This document shows, piece by piece, positions 1 through 8,028 of a stretch of 64,000 nucleotides of DNA; positions within the stretch are counted from its first letter, which is position 1, and each line of letters begins with the position of its first letter. The DNA is from Nitrosospira multiformis (GTDB lineage: Bacteria; Pseudomonadota; Gammaproteobacteria; Burkholderiales; Nitrosomonadaceae): positions 24,411 to 88,410 of the forward strand of contig NZ_QAOK01000013.1 of NCBI RefSeq assembly GCF_003050865.1, given 5' to 3'. Below the pieces are notes generated by a model, which was not told where the DNA came from, ran no database searches, and saw nothing but the letters and a program-made list of their open reading frames with translations. A program made the translations under genes and the position numbers.

Positions 1-24
1 CGGCTCGAAATGCGAATGATGTAG
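1..24 (+). CDS. C-terminal end of an upstream gene, possibly a sensor histidine kinase (partial)
   Basis: Frame 1 runs from the left edge and stops at TAG 22-24, giving only RLEMRMM. A tail of the form VRLEMxM is compatible with the last strand of a histidine-kinase ATPase domain, and such kinases commonly precede a NarL-type regulator. The stop is 12 bases before the regulator's ATG, so the two would be cotranscribed. Only seven residues are visible, so the assignment is inference from context. Confidence 0.3.
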   Translation, partial: RLEMRMM

Positions 25-36
25 GAGTTTCCCGGT

Positions 37-690
37 ATGCCAGCTTCGAAAGCACAGGTAATGCTGGTGGACGACCATGCCATGTTGCGGCACGGCATGG
101 CGATGCTTATCAATCTCGAGCCAGATATGGAGGTATTTGCAGAAGCCGGCGACGGCGACGAAGCGCTGGCCACACTCAAAGCGGGACATCATGCCGATAT
201 CGTTTTAATGGATGTGTCTCTCAAGACTCTCTCCGGTTTTGAGGTCATAAAAAGCATACACATCCTGCTCCCCGCACTACCCGTACTCGTCGTCTCCATG
301 CACGATGAAGGCGTGTATGCGGAACGCGCTTTGCGGGCCGGGGCGCGCGGCTACGTGATGAAGCAGGAGCCGGGTGAAGTGCTGGTAACCGCTATCCACG
401 AGGTATTAAAGGGAAATATTTATTTGAGCAAGCCAATGCATGCCAAGCTGTTGAATCGGGTCGCAGGCGGAAATTCCGAGCCTGAGCCTTTGATTAACAG
501 CCTGACCCCCAGTGAGTTTGAGGTGCTGCATTTGATTGGGTCCGGACATAGCAGTCAGGAAATTGCCAAATTGCTTAGCCGCAGTATTAAAACTATCGAA
601 ACGCACCGCTTCAACATTCGTACCAAATTGAACTTGAAAGACGGCGCCGATTTGATACGTTATGCCACCCACTGGAGCGAAGCGCAATAG
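37..690 (+). CDS. NarL/FixJ-type two-component response regulator
   Basis: The 217-residue protein has the two-domain NarL plan. An N-terminal receiver domain (about 5-120) carries the acidic pair D12-D13, phospho-acceptor D59 (context VLMDVSL) and conserved K109. A C-terminal LuxR-type helix-turn-helix (about 152-212) contains LTPSEFEVLHLIGSG and the recognition region SRSIKTIETHR. It is expected to be phosphorylated by a membrane or soluble histidine kinase, probably encoded just upstream, and to bind DNA as a dimer. TAGGAG at 22-27 gives a ribosome-binding site for ATG 37. The regulon is unknown; paired palindromes at 764-797, just downstream, are a candidate target. Confidence 0.9.
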   Translation: MPASKAQVMLVDDHAMLRHGMAMLINLEPDMEVFAEAGDGDEALATLKAGHHADIVLMDVSLKTLSGFEVIKSIHILLPALPVLVVSMHDEGVYAERALRAGARGYVMKQEPGEVLVTAIHEVLKGNIYLSKPMHAKLLNRVAGGNSEPEPLINSLTPSEFEVLHLIGSGHSSQEIAKLLSRSIKTIETHRFNIRTKLNLKDGADLIRYATHWSEAQ

Positions 691-763
691 CAGGGCATTG
701 ACTGGGCGTTTTATGTCAGGTGGTCAGGACGTTTTCTGGACTTTCGCCATATAAACTTGCATA

Positions 764-814
764 AGGGTTTCCCTTAGTAAAAAACCAGGGTTTCCCCAAT
801 ATACTCAATAGTAT
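764..814. promoter_or_regulatory. Paired AGGG-TTT-CCC palindromes, candidate operator upstream of the lipoprotein gene
   Basis: AGGGTTTCCC occurs twice, at 764-773 and 787-796, 23 bp apart (about two helical turns). The first is the core of the perfect palindrome AAGGG-TTT-CCCTT. A further inverted repeat ATACT-CAAT-AGTAT lies at 801-814. The block sits between the response regulator and the lipoprotein gene starting at 866, as expected for tandem binding of a dimeric LuxR-type activator. The regulatory role is inference. Confidence 0.4.
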
Positions 815-865
815 GGACTGAGTTAGGATGAAGCTGCTTTCATTCTATTTGGGTTCATTACTATC

Positions 866-1324
866 ATGAAAACAAAATCAGGAACATTTGTTGCGATCTT
901 GTCCGCGATTGCTCTATTGGCTTCCTGCGCGCAAATGAGTCCTCTCGAAGCGCAGAATGATGATCTTCACAAGGCTGTAAAGAATGCGAGAACTTATACC
1001 GACCACGATAAGTTGGCGAAGCAATATCGAAATGCTGCAAAAGAAATGCTGATAAAAGTAGAAGATCAAAAGAAACTACTCCAGCATTACGAAGAAAAAA
1101 GCTATCTTTATGGAAGACAAGCGCAAGATAAGCAATCGTATACTTCAGCTTTATTGCATAAATACGAGCGAGCCGCGGAGGAAACTTTAAAGCAGGCTGC
1201 CTTTCATCAGAGAATGACATCGGAACTTGCCCACCGCGATTATTCCACTTCAGCGGAAACACCGCCCGAATCAAACTACGAGAATAACGCCAGGATCGGA
1301 TCAGACTCCAAAGACCGTATCTGA
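866..1324 (+). CDS. Small predicted outer-membrane or periplasmic lipoprotein, function unknown
   Basis: The 152-residue product opens with a lipoprotein signal peptide: basic MKTKSG, a hydrophobic stretch and lipobox LLAS followed by Cys at about residue 21. The mature part is hydrophilic, rich in Lys, Glu, Gln and Ala, and looks mostly helical, with possible coiled coil around residues 45-125. I recognise no named family. No good Shine-Dalgarno sequence precedes ATG 866, although the signal peptide makes this start convincing. It lies downstream of the response regulator after 175 bp holding paired palindromes, so it may be a separately controlled target of that regulator. The tail (SNYENNARIGSDSKDRI) is low complexity. 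Confidence 0.75.
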   Translation: MKTKSGTFVAILSAIALLASCAQMSPLEAQNDDLHKAVKNARTYTDHDKLAKQYRNAAKEMLIKVEDQKKLLQHYEEKSYLYGRQAQDKQSYTSALLHKYERAAEETLKQAAFHQRMTSELAHRDYSTSAETPPESNYENNARIGSDSKDRI

Positions 1325-1372
1325 AGTTCTGGCAACGCCCTGCTGAGTCTGCGAGCAAACAGTACAAACGTC

Positions 1373-1392
1373 ATGCCGGCGGAAGCCGGCAT
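1373..1392. repeat. Short perfect inverted repeat, hairpin-forming
   Basis: ATGCCGGC-GGAA-GCCGGCAT forms a perfect 8-bp stem with a tetraloop. It directly abuts the dispersed repeat at 1393-1472, downstream of the lipoprotein gene. There is no T-run, so it is a poor intrinsic terminator; it resembles REP-like elements carrying CCGGC cores. Confidence 0.55.
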
Positions 1393-1472
1393 CCAGTGAC
1401 GTTCAAGGTACGTCATTGTTGGTTTGACTGGATTTCGGTTTGGCTCGACTCGAGGCGGGCCCGGAATGACGA
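1393..1472 (+). repeat. Dispersed intergenic repeat, copy A (about 80 bp)
   Basis: The stretch from CCAGTGACGTTCAA to CCCGGAATGACGA matches, with scattered differences, the reverse complement of 17241-17321. Shared blocks include CCAGTGACGTTCAA, CGGTTTGGCT and CCCGGAATGACGA. Its edges resemble the 'GTCATTCC...GGAATCCAG' family of short repeats found between genes in many Proteobacteria. No coding potential is seen; it lies between the lipoprotein gene and the end of the iron-importer ATPase gene. Confidence 0.65.
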
Positions 1473-1544
1473 GATTCATGGTATCCGGCCGGACCAATAA
1501 GCCGCGTGGGCAATGAATCAGTCAACATGACGGGACAACCCGGT

Positions 1545-2621
1545 TTAAGTTGGTACAGACTGGTTGAATGCCACGACGTGCTCCGCTTCAAGCCTGATTC
1601 CTATTTTTTCCCCTATCGCATGATTATGATGGCTTGGAACGAGCGACAGGACGGTACTGCCGCCGGACAGTTGCAGGGTATACAGGATATCGGCGCCCCG
1701 GAATGCTTTTTGCATAACCTTGGCTTGTACGGGACTGGCATCGTCATGCACGATATCGTCCGGGCGGATCAGCACATCCACCACGTTTCCCTCCCGGCAT
1801 AGCTGGCAGTCCGGCGTGCATCGATGCGGTACGTCCCCAGCCAGTGTACCCAGTTCGATTTCCACCTGCTGCCGGTCGAGCATTTTTCCGGGAAGAAAAA
1901 CGCCTTCTCCGATGAAGTTGGCAACGAATCGATTGGCGGGTTTGTGGTAGAGATTGTAGGCCGTATCCCACTGCTGGATTTCACCGTGGTGCATCACGCC
2001 AATCTCGTCCGCTATGGCAAACGCTTCATCCTGATCGTGCGTTACCAGAATAGCCGTGGCATTCTGGCTTTTGAGGATGTCGCGGACTTCCAGGCTCAGG
2101 CGACCGCGCAGGCTGACATCCAGATTCGAGAAGGGTTCGTCCAGCAATAGCAATTCCGGACGTGGCGCCAAAGCGCGCGCCAACGCTACCCGCTGCTGCT
2201 GCCCTCCCGAGAGCTGGTGGGGGTATTTTTTTGCGGAATCAGCAAGGGCTACGGTTTGAAGCATCTCGGCGATGCGTGCAGAACGTTCGGCTTTTTGCAT
2301 GCTGTGCAGGCCAAAGCCGATGTTGTCCACGACGGACAGATGGGGAAATAGCGCATAGTCCTGAAACACCATTCCGATATGACGCCTTTCAGGGGGAATC
2401 ATGACGCTACTGCTGCTGATCACTGCGCCATTGAGGAGGATTTTCCCAGCAGAAACGGGCTCAAAACCGGCAATGCACCTCAGCACTGTTGTCTTGCCGC
2501 AACCGCTCGGTCCCAGCAGGCACCCGATGGCCCCTTTCCCGAGGGTGAGTGACAGGTCGTTCACCACCCTTTGCTGCCCATAGGCATGGCGGATATCGCT
2601 TAGCTCAAGCAGCGTTTTCAT
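1545..2621 (-). CDS. fbpC: Iron(III) ABC importer, ATP-binding subunit (FbpC type)
   Basis: This is an ABC ATPase of about 358 residues that powers iron(III) uptake through the permease encoded just upstream. It shows Walker A GPSGCGKTT, Q-loop VFQDYALFP, signature LSGGQQQRVALARAL, Walker B LLLLDEPF and switch histidine VTHD, then a C-terminal regulatory domain with IRPDDIV typical of the FbpC/CysA/PotA group. CTPDCQLC (about residues 270-277) is a Cys-rich insert. ATG 2621 (MKTLLELSD) fits the family start; an in-frame TTG at 2645 would add eight residues. It is last in a three-gene operon and nearly abuts the permease gene. Substrate is assigned from the binding protein and Fur box. Confidence 0.88.
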   Translation of the reverse strand: MKTLLELSDIRHAYGQQRVVNDLSLTLGKGAIGCLLGPSGCGKTTVLRCIAGFEPVSAGKILLNGAVISSSSVMIPPERRHIGMVFQDYALFPHLSVVDNIGFGLHSMQKAERSARIAEMLQTVALADSAKKYPHQLSGGQQQRVALARALAPRPELLLLDEPFSNLDVSLRGRLSLEVRDILKSQNATAILVTHDQDEAFAIADEIGVMHHGEIQQWDTAYNLYHKPANRFVANFIGEGVFLPGKMLDRQQVEIELGTLAGDVPHRCTPDCQLCREGNVVDVLIRPDDIVHDDASPVQAKVMQKAFRGADILYTLQLSGGSTVLSLVPSHHNHAIGEKIGIRLEAEHVVAFNQSVPT

Positions 2622-2646
2622 GGTGCGATTCAACCTTTTCTGCAAA

Positions 2647-4344
2647 CTATTTTTCGCTTTGCCGCATGAAAAATATCAGCGGCAGCAGACCTGCCAGCAC
2701 CAGTGCCACCGCAGGCAGTGCAGCCTGCTCCCATTCGCCTTCGGAAGTCATCTCGAAAATTCTTACCGCCAGGGTATCCCATCCAAAAGGCCGGGTCATC
2801 AGCGTGATCGGCATTTCTTTCATGACATCCACGAACACCAGGGTTGCTGCGGTAAATATTCCACTCCTCAGCATCGGCAAGTGGATGCGGCGCAACATCG
2901 ACCATCCACTCAAGCCGAGACCCATAGCTGCCTCATCGATGCTGCTGGTGATACGCTGCATGGCGCTGTCTATAGGGCTGTAGCTCACTGCGAGAAAGCG
3001 GGTCATATAGGCGATCAGCATGGTAGCGAGCGTACCCTGAATAAGCAGTCCGGTTTCCATGTGAAATAGCTGCATGGCCATTTCGCTCAACTGGTTGTCG
3101 AGCCAGGCTATCGGGATGAAAATTCCCACTGCCAGAACAGTCCCGGGCAAGGCATAGCCAAGGGTGGAAATGCGCACTGCTGCCCGTGTGGCGCGGCTGG
3201 GATGACGGCGCGCCGCATAGACCATAAGCAGGGCGACCGAGCAGGTGAGCAGGACGGCAAAACCGGACAACAGGAGCGAATGCCAGAGGAATTCCAAATA
3301 TCTTTGGTCAAAATCACGTGCAAAAACGCGCGTTGTCCATACAGCGAGCTGCGCGACCGGCAGCAGGAACGCGAGAAATAGTATGGCCGAGGCAAAGCCT
3401 GTGACTCCCCACTTCTGCCAGCCAGAAAGCGTGATGAGGTGAGCCCTCGCACTCTGCCGGATTTCCGCGTAGCGCATCTGGGAGCGGAACTGTTGTTCAA
3501 GGATGATCATGGCAAAGACAATCACAATAAGCAGTGACGCGAGTTGAGAGGCCGCGGGGAGGGAAAACATGGCAAACCAGGCTTTATAAATAGCGGTCGT
3601 GAAGGTATCGTAATTGAAGACCGCTACCGTGCCGAAGTCCGCCAAGGTTTCCATCAAAGCCAGCATGGCGCCGCCCGCGATCCACGGACGAGCCATGGGA
3701 AGCGCCACTTTGAAAAAACCTTGTGTACGGCTGAGCCCCAGCGATTGCGCCGCTTCCAGCGAGCGTTTGCCCTGGGTGAGGAAGGCATTGCGCGCCAGCA
3801 GATAGACATAGGGATAAAATGCCAGAATCATGACGATGATGACACCCGTCCTGCTGCGCACATTTGGAAACCAGAAGAGGTCAGGACCGAACCACTCGCG
3901 CAGCGCGGTCTGGACAGGACCGATATAGTCGAAGAGGCCGAGTGCCACGAATGCGGCCACGTACGCGGGCATGGCAAATGGCAGCAACAGCGCCCACGAG
4001 AAGAATTGACGTCCGGGAAATTCGCAGACGGCGGTAAACCACGCCAGGCTCACGCCCAACAGCGTCACGCCGGCAAGTACGCCCAGTGCAAGCCAGAATG
4101 TATTGGTCAACAAGTCAGGAAGCGTGGTTTCGGCCAAGTGCCGCCAGACTTCGCCAGTTGGTGTAAAAAGCGAAGAAACGACTGTGCCGACAGGTATCAG
4201 CACGAGTGCTGCGACCAGAAGGGGTATCAGCCGCCAGCCATGGGAAGCGTGACGGCTCGAGGCAGGAAAACTGAAAAACCCCTTTTTTGTGCTTTGACTA
4301 TCCGTCGTCCCCGTCCCCGTTCCGGTAAGCGCTTTTACCTCCAC
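2647..4344 (-). CDS. fbpB: Iron(III) ABC importer, fused permease subunit (FbpB type)
   Basis: The 565-residue inner-membrane protein is a duplicated permease: two halves of about six membrane segments, each with the ABC permease EAA loop that docks the ATPase (EAAQSLGLSRTQGFFKVALP in the first, DEAAMGLGLSGWSMLRRIHLP in part in the second). This fused layout is characteristic of FbpB-type iron permeases. The first 40 residues are polar and variable. The start is GTG at 4344 with a weak ribosome-binding site, 22 bp after the binding-protein stop codon, consistent with one transcript. ATPase and permease genes almost touch (2621/2647). Confidence 0.88.
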   Translation of the reverse strand: MEVKALTGTGTGTTDSQSTKKGFFSFPASSRHASHGWRLIPLLVAALVLIPVGTVVSSLFTPTGEVWRHLAETTLPDLLTNTFWLALGVLAGVTLLGVSLAWFTAVCEFPGRQFFSWALLLPFAMPAYVAAFVALGLFDYIGPVQTALREWFGPDLFWFPNVRSRTGVIIVMILAFYPYVYLLARNAFLTQGKRSLEAAQSLGLSRTQGFFKVALPMARPWIAGGAMLALMETLADFGTVAVFNYDTFTTAIYKAWFAMFSLPAASQLASLLIVIVFAMIILEQQFRSQMRYAEIRQSARAHLITLSGWQKWGVTGFASAILFLAFLLPVAQLAVWTTRVFARDFDQRYLEFLWHSLLLSGFAVLLTCSVALLMVYAARRHPSRATRAAVRISTLGYALPGTVLAVGIFIPIAWLDNQLSEMAMQLFHMETGLLIQGTLATMLIAYMTRFLAVSYSPIDSAMQRITSSIDEAAMGLGLSGWSMLRRIHLPMLRSGIFTAATLVFVDVMKEMPITLMTRPFGWDTLAVRIFEMTSEGEWEQAALPAVALVLAGLLPLIFFMRQSEK

Positions 4345-4366
4345 CCGACCATCACCCGGTTATATC

Positions 4367-5380
4367 TTACTTGTAGCCGGCGCGATCCATCAGTTTTACT
4401 GCTTCCGCCTGCAGCTCTCCGGCTTTGTTCACATTTATCGTATTCTGTTTGAAACTGCCCCACGCGGCTACGGCAGGATCAGTTTTGACTTTGGAGTTCA
4501 CCGGATACTCCATGTTTACGTCGGCAAACAGATTCTGCGCTTTTTCCGAGGATAAAAATTCGAGCAGCTTGATCGCCGCATGAGGGTGATGCGCATATTT
4601 TGTCACGCCTGCACCCGAAATATTTACATGGACTCCGCTGTTGTTCTGGTTCGGCCAGAAAATCGCAAGCGGTAATTTCGGGTTCTTTTTCATCAGACGC
4701 CCGTAATAATAAGTATTGACAATAGTGACGTCGCATTTCCCTGCGGCAACGTATTCCATAGCCTTGGCATCATCCGAAAGAGGATCGGTTGCAAGATTGG
4801 CAACCCAGCCCTTTACGATCTGCTCGGTTTTCGGTCCTCCATGCTCGGCAATCATCATTGCCACCAGAGACTGGTTGTATACTTTCTTGGAAGTGCGTAT
4901 GCACAGGCGGTTCTTCCACTTGGGATCTGCCAGCGCTTCGTAGGTTGAAAGGTCGGAGGGTTTTACCTTGTTGGTGTTGTAAACGATGGTACGGGCGCGT
5001 ATCGATAAGCCGAACCATCGGTTCAAAGGATCCTGGAGATGAGCAGGAACATTCGTTTCCAGTATTTCTGACTCCACCGGACGCAGCAGTCCCTCCCGCG
5101 CCGCCTCCCACAGGTTGCCGGCATCGGTGGTAAGCAGTACGTCAGCCGGAGTGTTTTTGCCTTCTGCCTTGAGGCGCGCGAGCAAGGGGCCTTCCTTATC
5201 GGTGACGAATTTGACAGCAATGCCGCTATCCTTGGTGAAAGCATCGAACATGGGCTTGATGAGTTGCTCTATGCGTGCCGAATAGACGACGACTTCCTCC
5301 GCCCCGGATGCATTCGCGGTAAATAGCGTGACACAGCATATCATTGCGGTAAGATAACGATTGAGGCGCGCACTGGGCAT
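4367..5380 (-). CDS. fbpA: Periplasmic iron(III)-binding protein of the ABC importer (FbpA type)
   Basis: The product is a class II periplasmic binding protein of 337 residues that collects ferric iron for the FbpB-FbpC permease. ATG 5380 (MPSARLNRY) follows GGAG and begins a signal peptide ending near TANASGAEE. The mature part starts EEVVVYSARIEQLIKP, typical of the FbpA/FutA group, and NTYYYGRL carries the adjacent tyrosines that bind Fe(III) in this family. An upstream GTG/ATG extension to 5443 would put the Fur box inside the gene and is unlikely. It is the first gene of the operon and lies directly behind the Fur box at 5420-5438. Confidence 0.9.
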   Translation of the reverse strand: MPSARLNRYLTAMICCVTLFTANASGAEEVVVYSARIEQLIKPMFDAFTKDSGIAVKFVTDKEGPLLARLKAEGKNTPADVLLTTDAGNLWEAAREGLLRPVESEILETNVPAHLQDPLNRWFGLSIRARTIVYNTNKVKPSDLSTYEALADPKWKNRLCIRTSKKVYNQSLVAMMIAEHGGPKTEQIVKGWVANLATDPLSDDAKAMEYVAAGKCDVTIVNTYYYGRLMKKNPKLPLAIFWPNQNNSGVHVNISGAGVTKYAHHPHAAIKLLEFLSSEKAQNLFADVNMEYPVNSKVKTDPAVAAWGSFKQNTINVNKAGELQAEAVKLMDRAGYK

Positions 5381-5419
5381 TTGATTTACTCCGGATATAA
5401 AGGCAGAAAGGCTAATATT

Positions 5420-5438
5420 ATAAATGATAATAATTATC
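5420..5438. promoter_or_regulatory. Fur box in the divergent promoter region of the iron importer
   Basis: ATAAATGATAATAATTATC matches the classic 19-bp Fur consensus GATAATGATAATCATTATC at 15 of 19 positions, with an almost perfect hexamer core. It lies 40 bp upstream of the fbpA start on the minus strand and 25 bp upstream of the plus-strand ORF at 5463. Iron-loaded Fur would repress fbpABC here, and possibly the divergent gene. Confidence 0.85.
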
Positions 5439-5462
5439 AGCAAAGCGGCACGTTAATATATC

Positions 5463-5735
5463 ATGGATGAGCCAGAACAAGTTCTTCCGTATCAGCGCTT
5501 GCAGCAGCTCCTTGCGATACCGGAGAGGCAGCGTACCGAAGCTCAATGGGATGAGATCAACGAACTCGAAATCGCGCTTACGCCAGTAAACCGGGCCACC
5601 ACGCCGGACCGGAATGTCCGCCGTAAAGGTGCCGTACCTTCAGAACAACCCAGGTCCCGGGATGGTACGCCAGGGCCAGGGCGAAGGCCCCTGAAGAAAC
5701 TTCGCAAGCGGCCCCCCAAAGCAGGCGGATCATGA
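5463..5735 (+). CDS. Small hypothetical protein divergent from the iron importer
   Basis: The 90-residue product is not recognised. Residues 1-42 are acidic and probably helical (MDEPEQVLPYQRLQQLLAIP and onwards); residues 50-90 are basic, rich in Pro, Arg, Gly and Lys, and probably disordered. No signal peptide or membrane segment is visible, and no good Shine-Dalgarno sequence precedes ATG 5463, so translation may be weak or leaderless. The start is 25 bp from the Fur box, so iron control is possible. The composition contrast between the halves leaves some doubt that the whole frame is a gene. Confidence 0.5.
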   Translation: MDEPEQVLPYQRLQQLLAIPERQRTEAQWDEINELEIALTPVNRATTPDRNVRRKGAVPSEQPRSRDGTPGPGRRPLKKLRKRPPKAGGS

Positions 5736-5825
5736 GGGGTATCTCCCGTTGGGGACGGGATTCGCTACCGGTGCGATGGAAGCGTCCTGACCTTTAATAG
5801 TTCCCTAATTCTGAACAGGAGAAAT

Positions 5826-6146
5826 ATGCAACTTACTACAACACCGAGCATCGACGGGAAGCGTATTACGCGATATTGCGGGGTGGTGGCGGGCGAAGCA
5901 GTTCTGGGCGCCAATATATTCAAGGACCTCTTTGCGGGAATCCGCGATCTGGTGGGTGGACGTTCCGGAACCTACGAGAAAGAGTTGCAGCGCGCGCGGG
6001 ACATCGCGCTCGAAGAACTGCAGCAGCGTGCGCACGACCTTGGAGCGAATGCAGTAGTGGGTATCGATATCGATTACGAGGTACTGGGAAAAGAAAATGG
6101 CATGCTCATGGTTTCCGCAAGCGGCACGGCTGTAATCGTCGAATAA
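5826..6146 (+). CDS. YbjQ/UPF0145 family protein
   Basis: The 106-residue protein fits the full-length UPF0145 (YbjQ-like) family, small soluble proteins that form pentameric rings and have been linked to heavy-metal binding without a proven role. Recognisable parts are the N-terminal [18 protein letters not shown], the central [24 protein letters not shown] and the C-terminal [27 protein letters not shown] directly before ATG 5826 is a good ribosome-binding site. It appears to be a single-gene unit. Confidence 0.9.
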   Translation: MQLTTTPSIDGKRITRYCGVVAGEAVLGANIFKDLFAGIRDLVGGRSGTYEKELQRARDIALEELQQRAHDLGANAVVGIDIDYEVLGKENGMLMVSASGTAVIVE

Positions 6147-6200
6147 CCGGGCGTGGGAGCTTATTGTGGCCAGACCAGTAATCAATCCGGCAGGAATCCT

Positions 6201-6902
6201 CTACCACGGCACCGGTTTCCCGTCGTACTCAATGAACCTGCCGGAATCCTTAAGGGTGAGGCGATCGATCACCTGCCGCATGCCGGATACGCTTTGAGCA
6301 GGCGAGATCAAGGCATTGGACCCACCCATGTCTGTTTTCACCCATCCCGGATGAAGTACCACTGCAATTACTCCCGCCTGTTTCAGGTCAATCGAAAGCG
6401 ATTTGACCACCATGTTCACCGCCGCCTTGCTGGACCGGTACATATAGCTTCCCCCACCATCATTGTCCTCGATACTGCCCATTTTACTGCTGATGGTCAC
6501 AATCTTTTTTTGACTGCTCCGGGCGATTTGTGATGCAAATGTCTGCGCCATCTTGAGTGTAGCCATGGTATTGACCAGAAACGTGCGCATCCAGGCGTCG
6601 TAATCCTCGCTTCTGAATATCCCCGAACGATGCGCCTCTGCGTAGATGCCGGCATTGTTGAGAAGCAAATCGATGGATTCGCCGGAAAGAGACCGTCCCA
6701 GTTCGTCGATTTGCCGGTGATCGGCAACATCAAGCGTATGTACCTTCACCCGCTCCGGATGCTGGTTTGCCAACATTTGAAGTTCTCCTGCTTTCGCGGG
6801 ATGGCGCGCGCAGGCAAGAACACGCCAGCCTTCCGCTGCGTATTGACGTGCGAATTCAAGTCCAATCCCGCGGTTTGCGCCTGTGATCAGTGCAGTTTTC
6901 AT
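6201..6902 (-). CDS. Short-chain dehydrogenase/reductase, C-factor-like
   Basis: The 233-residue protein is a classical SDR with a Rossmann fold: cofactor motif TGANRGIG (about 7-14), DVADH, NNAG (about 86-89), catalytic serine in TISSKMGS and YxxxK in YMYRSSKAA. The short length and the PGWVKTDMGG segment resemble the myxobacterial C-factor/CsgA-like branch, whose substrates are often unknown. The arginine in the cofactor region suggests NADP(H), which is inference. ATG 6902 is preceded by GAGGAGA. It is transcribed away from the second SDR gene at 7150; the two are not close paralogues. Confidence 0.88.
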   Translation of the reverse strand: MKTALITGANRGIGLEFARQYAAEGWRVLACARHPAKAGELQMLANQHPERVKVHTLDVADHRQIDELGRSLSGESIDLLLNNAGIYAEAHRSGIFRSEDYDAWMRTFLVNTMATLKMAQTFASQIARSSQKKIVTISSKMGSIEDNDGGGSYMYRSSKAAVNMVVKSLSIDLKQAGVIAVVLHPGWVKTDMGGSNALISPAQSVSGMRQVIDRLTLKDSGRFIEYDGKPVPW

Positions 6903-7149
6903 AATCTTCTCCTCATTGGGGATATACGGATTAGATACTCGGGAGAGACGGGCTCGTGGCGTGACAGGTACTATAAAGAAGTATCAGAGGATGAATTTTA
7001 CGGCATGATAAGCCAGTATTGCGGTTCCAGGCAGGGAAACCTCGGATACCTGTCCCGGTAACAAAACCAGGAATTGTCCGGCGAGCCGTGTGCCTGACTC
7101 ATTATGTATAGAAAGCCCAAGGAATGGCAACCATAAAAGGAAGAAACAT

Positions 7150-7974
7150 ATGGCCGACAAGATCGCGTTGGTAACCGGTGCTTCCAGTGGTATCGGCAGG
7201 GCAACAGCAGAACTTCTTGCCCAGAACGGATATTATGTATTCGCTCTCGCCCGGCGCATGTACAGGCTGGAACAAATACGCTCCAGCCATATCGAGCCCA
7301 TCTGCCTCGATGTGACCGATGATGCAGCTGTCAGGCAGGCGGTAGCCCACATTATATCGACTCGCGGGCGGATCGATGTGCTGGTGAATAACGCTGGGAT
7401 CTCCCAGCCGGGCGCGGTTGAATGTGTTCCGCTCGAAATCGCGCATCGGCAGATCGAGGTCAATCTTTTTGGCTATGCCCGATTCATGCAGGCGGTGCTT
7501 CCACACATGCGGGAGCGGAGATCGGGATGTATCGTCAACATTGTCTCCGTGCTGAGCAGGATTTCAGTCCCCGGCTTCGGCTGGTATTCGGCTTCGAAGT
7601 ATGCGATTGAAGCACTCACCGATGCAGTGCGAGGGGAGGTGATGGAGTTTGGCGTCAAGGTCGTCCTGATTGCACCGGGAGTGATAAAGACCGAGTTTGT
7701 GCCAAACGAGTTGAGGGCGATGGAGAAAATCCCGCACCCTGTAGCCTATGAAAAACTTCTTGCCGGTGTACACAATCTGGTGGCGGGTGAACCCGAAGCC
7801 CCAGGTCCGGAAATCATTGCGAAGGCAGTACTGGAGGCCGTGAAGGCGCCCACTCCTCCCGTCCGCCACGCACTACCTCTCGATTCCAAAATGTCGGTTA
7901 TGGCAAGATGGCTGCTTGGGGGGCGTATTTTCGCCTGGGCGGTTCGGTTCCGAATGAAATTTTCCCGGGAATAA
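7150..7974 (+). CDS. Short-chain dehydrogenase/reductase
   Basis: This is a classical SDR of 274 residues with TGASSGIG (about 9-16), cofactor-binding LDVTDD, NNAG (about 81-84), catalytic serine in NIVSVLSR and YxxxK in YSASKYA. The substrate-binding C-terminal part (from about 190) ends in a hydrophobic-basic tail (WLLGGRIFAWAVRFRMKFSRE), as in SDRs that act on lipids or retinoid-like substrates; the true substrate is unknown. ATG 7150 has AAAAGGAAGA before it and aligns with the family start, so the in-frame extension to 7090 is rejected. Confidence 0.88.
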   Translation: MADKIALVTGASSGIGRATAELLAQNGYYVFALARRMYRLEQIRSSHIEPICLDVTDDAAVRQAVAHIISTRGRIDVLVNNAGISQPGAVECVPLEIAHRQIEVNLFGYARFMQAVLPHMRERRSGCIVNIVSVLSRISVPGFGWYSASKYAIEALTDAVRGEVMEFGVKVVLIAPGVIKTEFVPNELRAMEKIPHPVAYEKLLAGVHNLVAGEPEAPGPEIIAKAVLEAVKAPTPPVRHALPLDSKMSVMARWLLGGRIFAWAVRFRMKFSRE

Positions 7975-8028
7975 GCTACCCATCTAGATGACCTCTGATC
8001 ACGTTCATGCAAGACCCTGGCTTGCGCG

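Noticed and set aside
1506..1802. 98-codon plus-strand ORF overlapping the end of the iron-importer ATPase gene
   Set aside because: Mostly antisense to the ATPase C-terminal domain, no ribosome-binding site, no domain.
3544..4452. 302-codon plus-strand ORF across the iron permease gene
   Set aside because: It is rich in Arg, Gln and His with no domain and lies opposite a clear permease with membrane helices; a shadow of GC-rich coding DNA.
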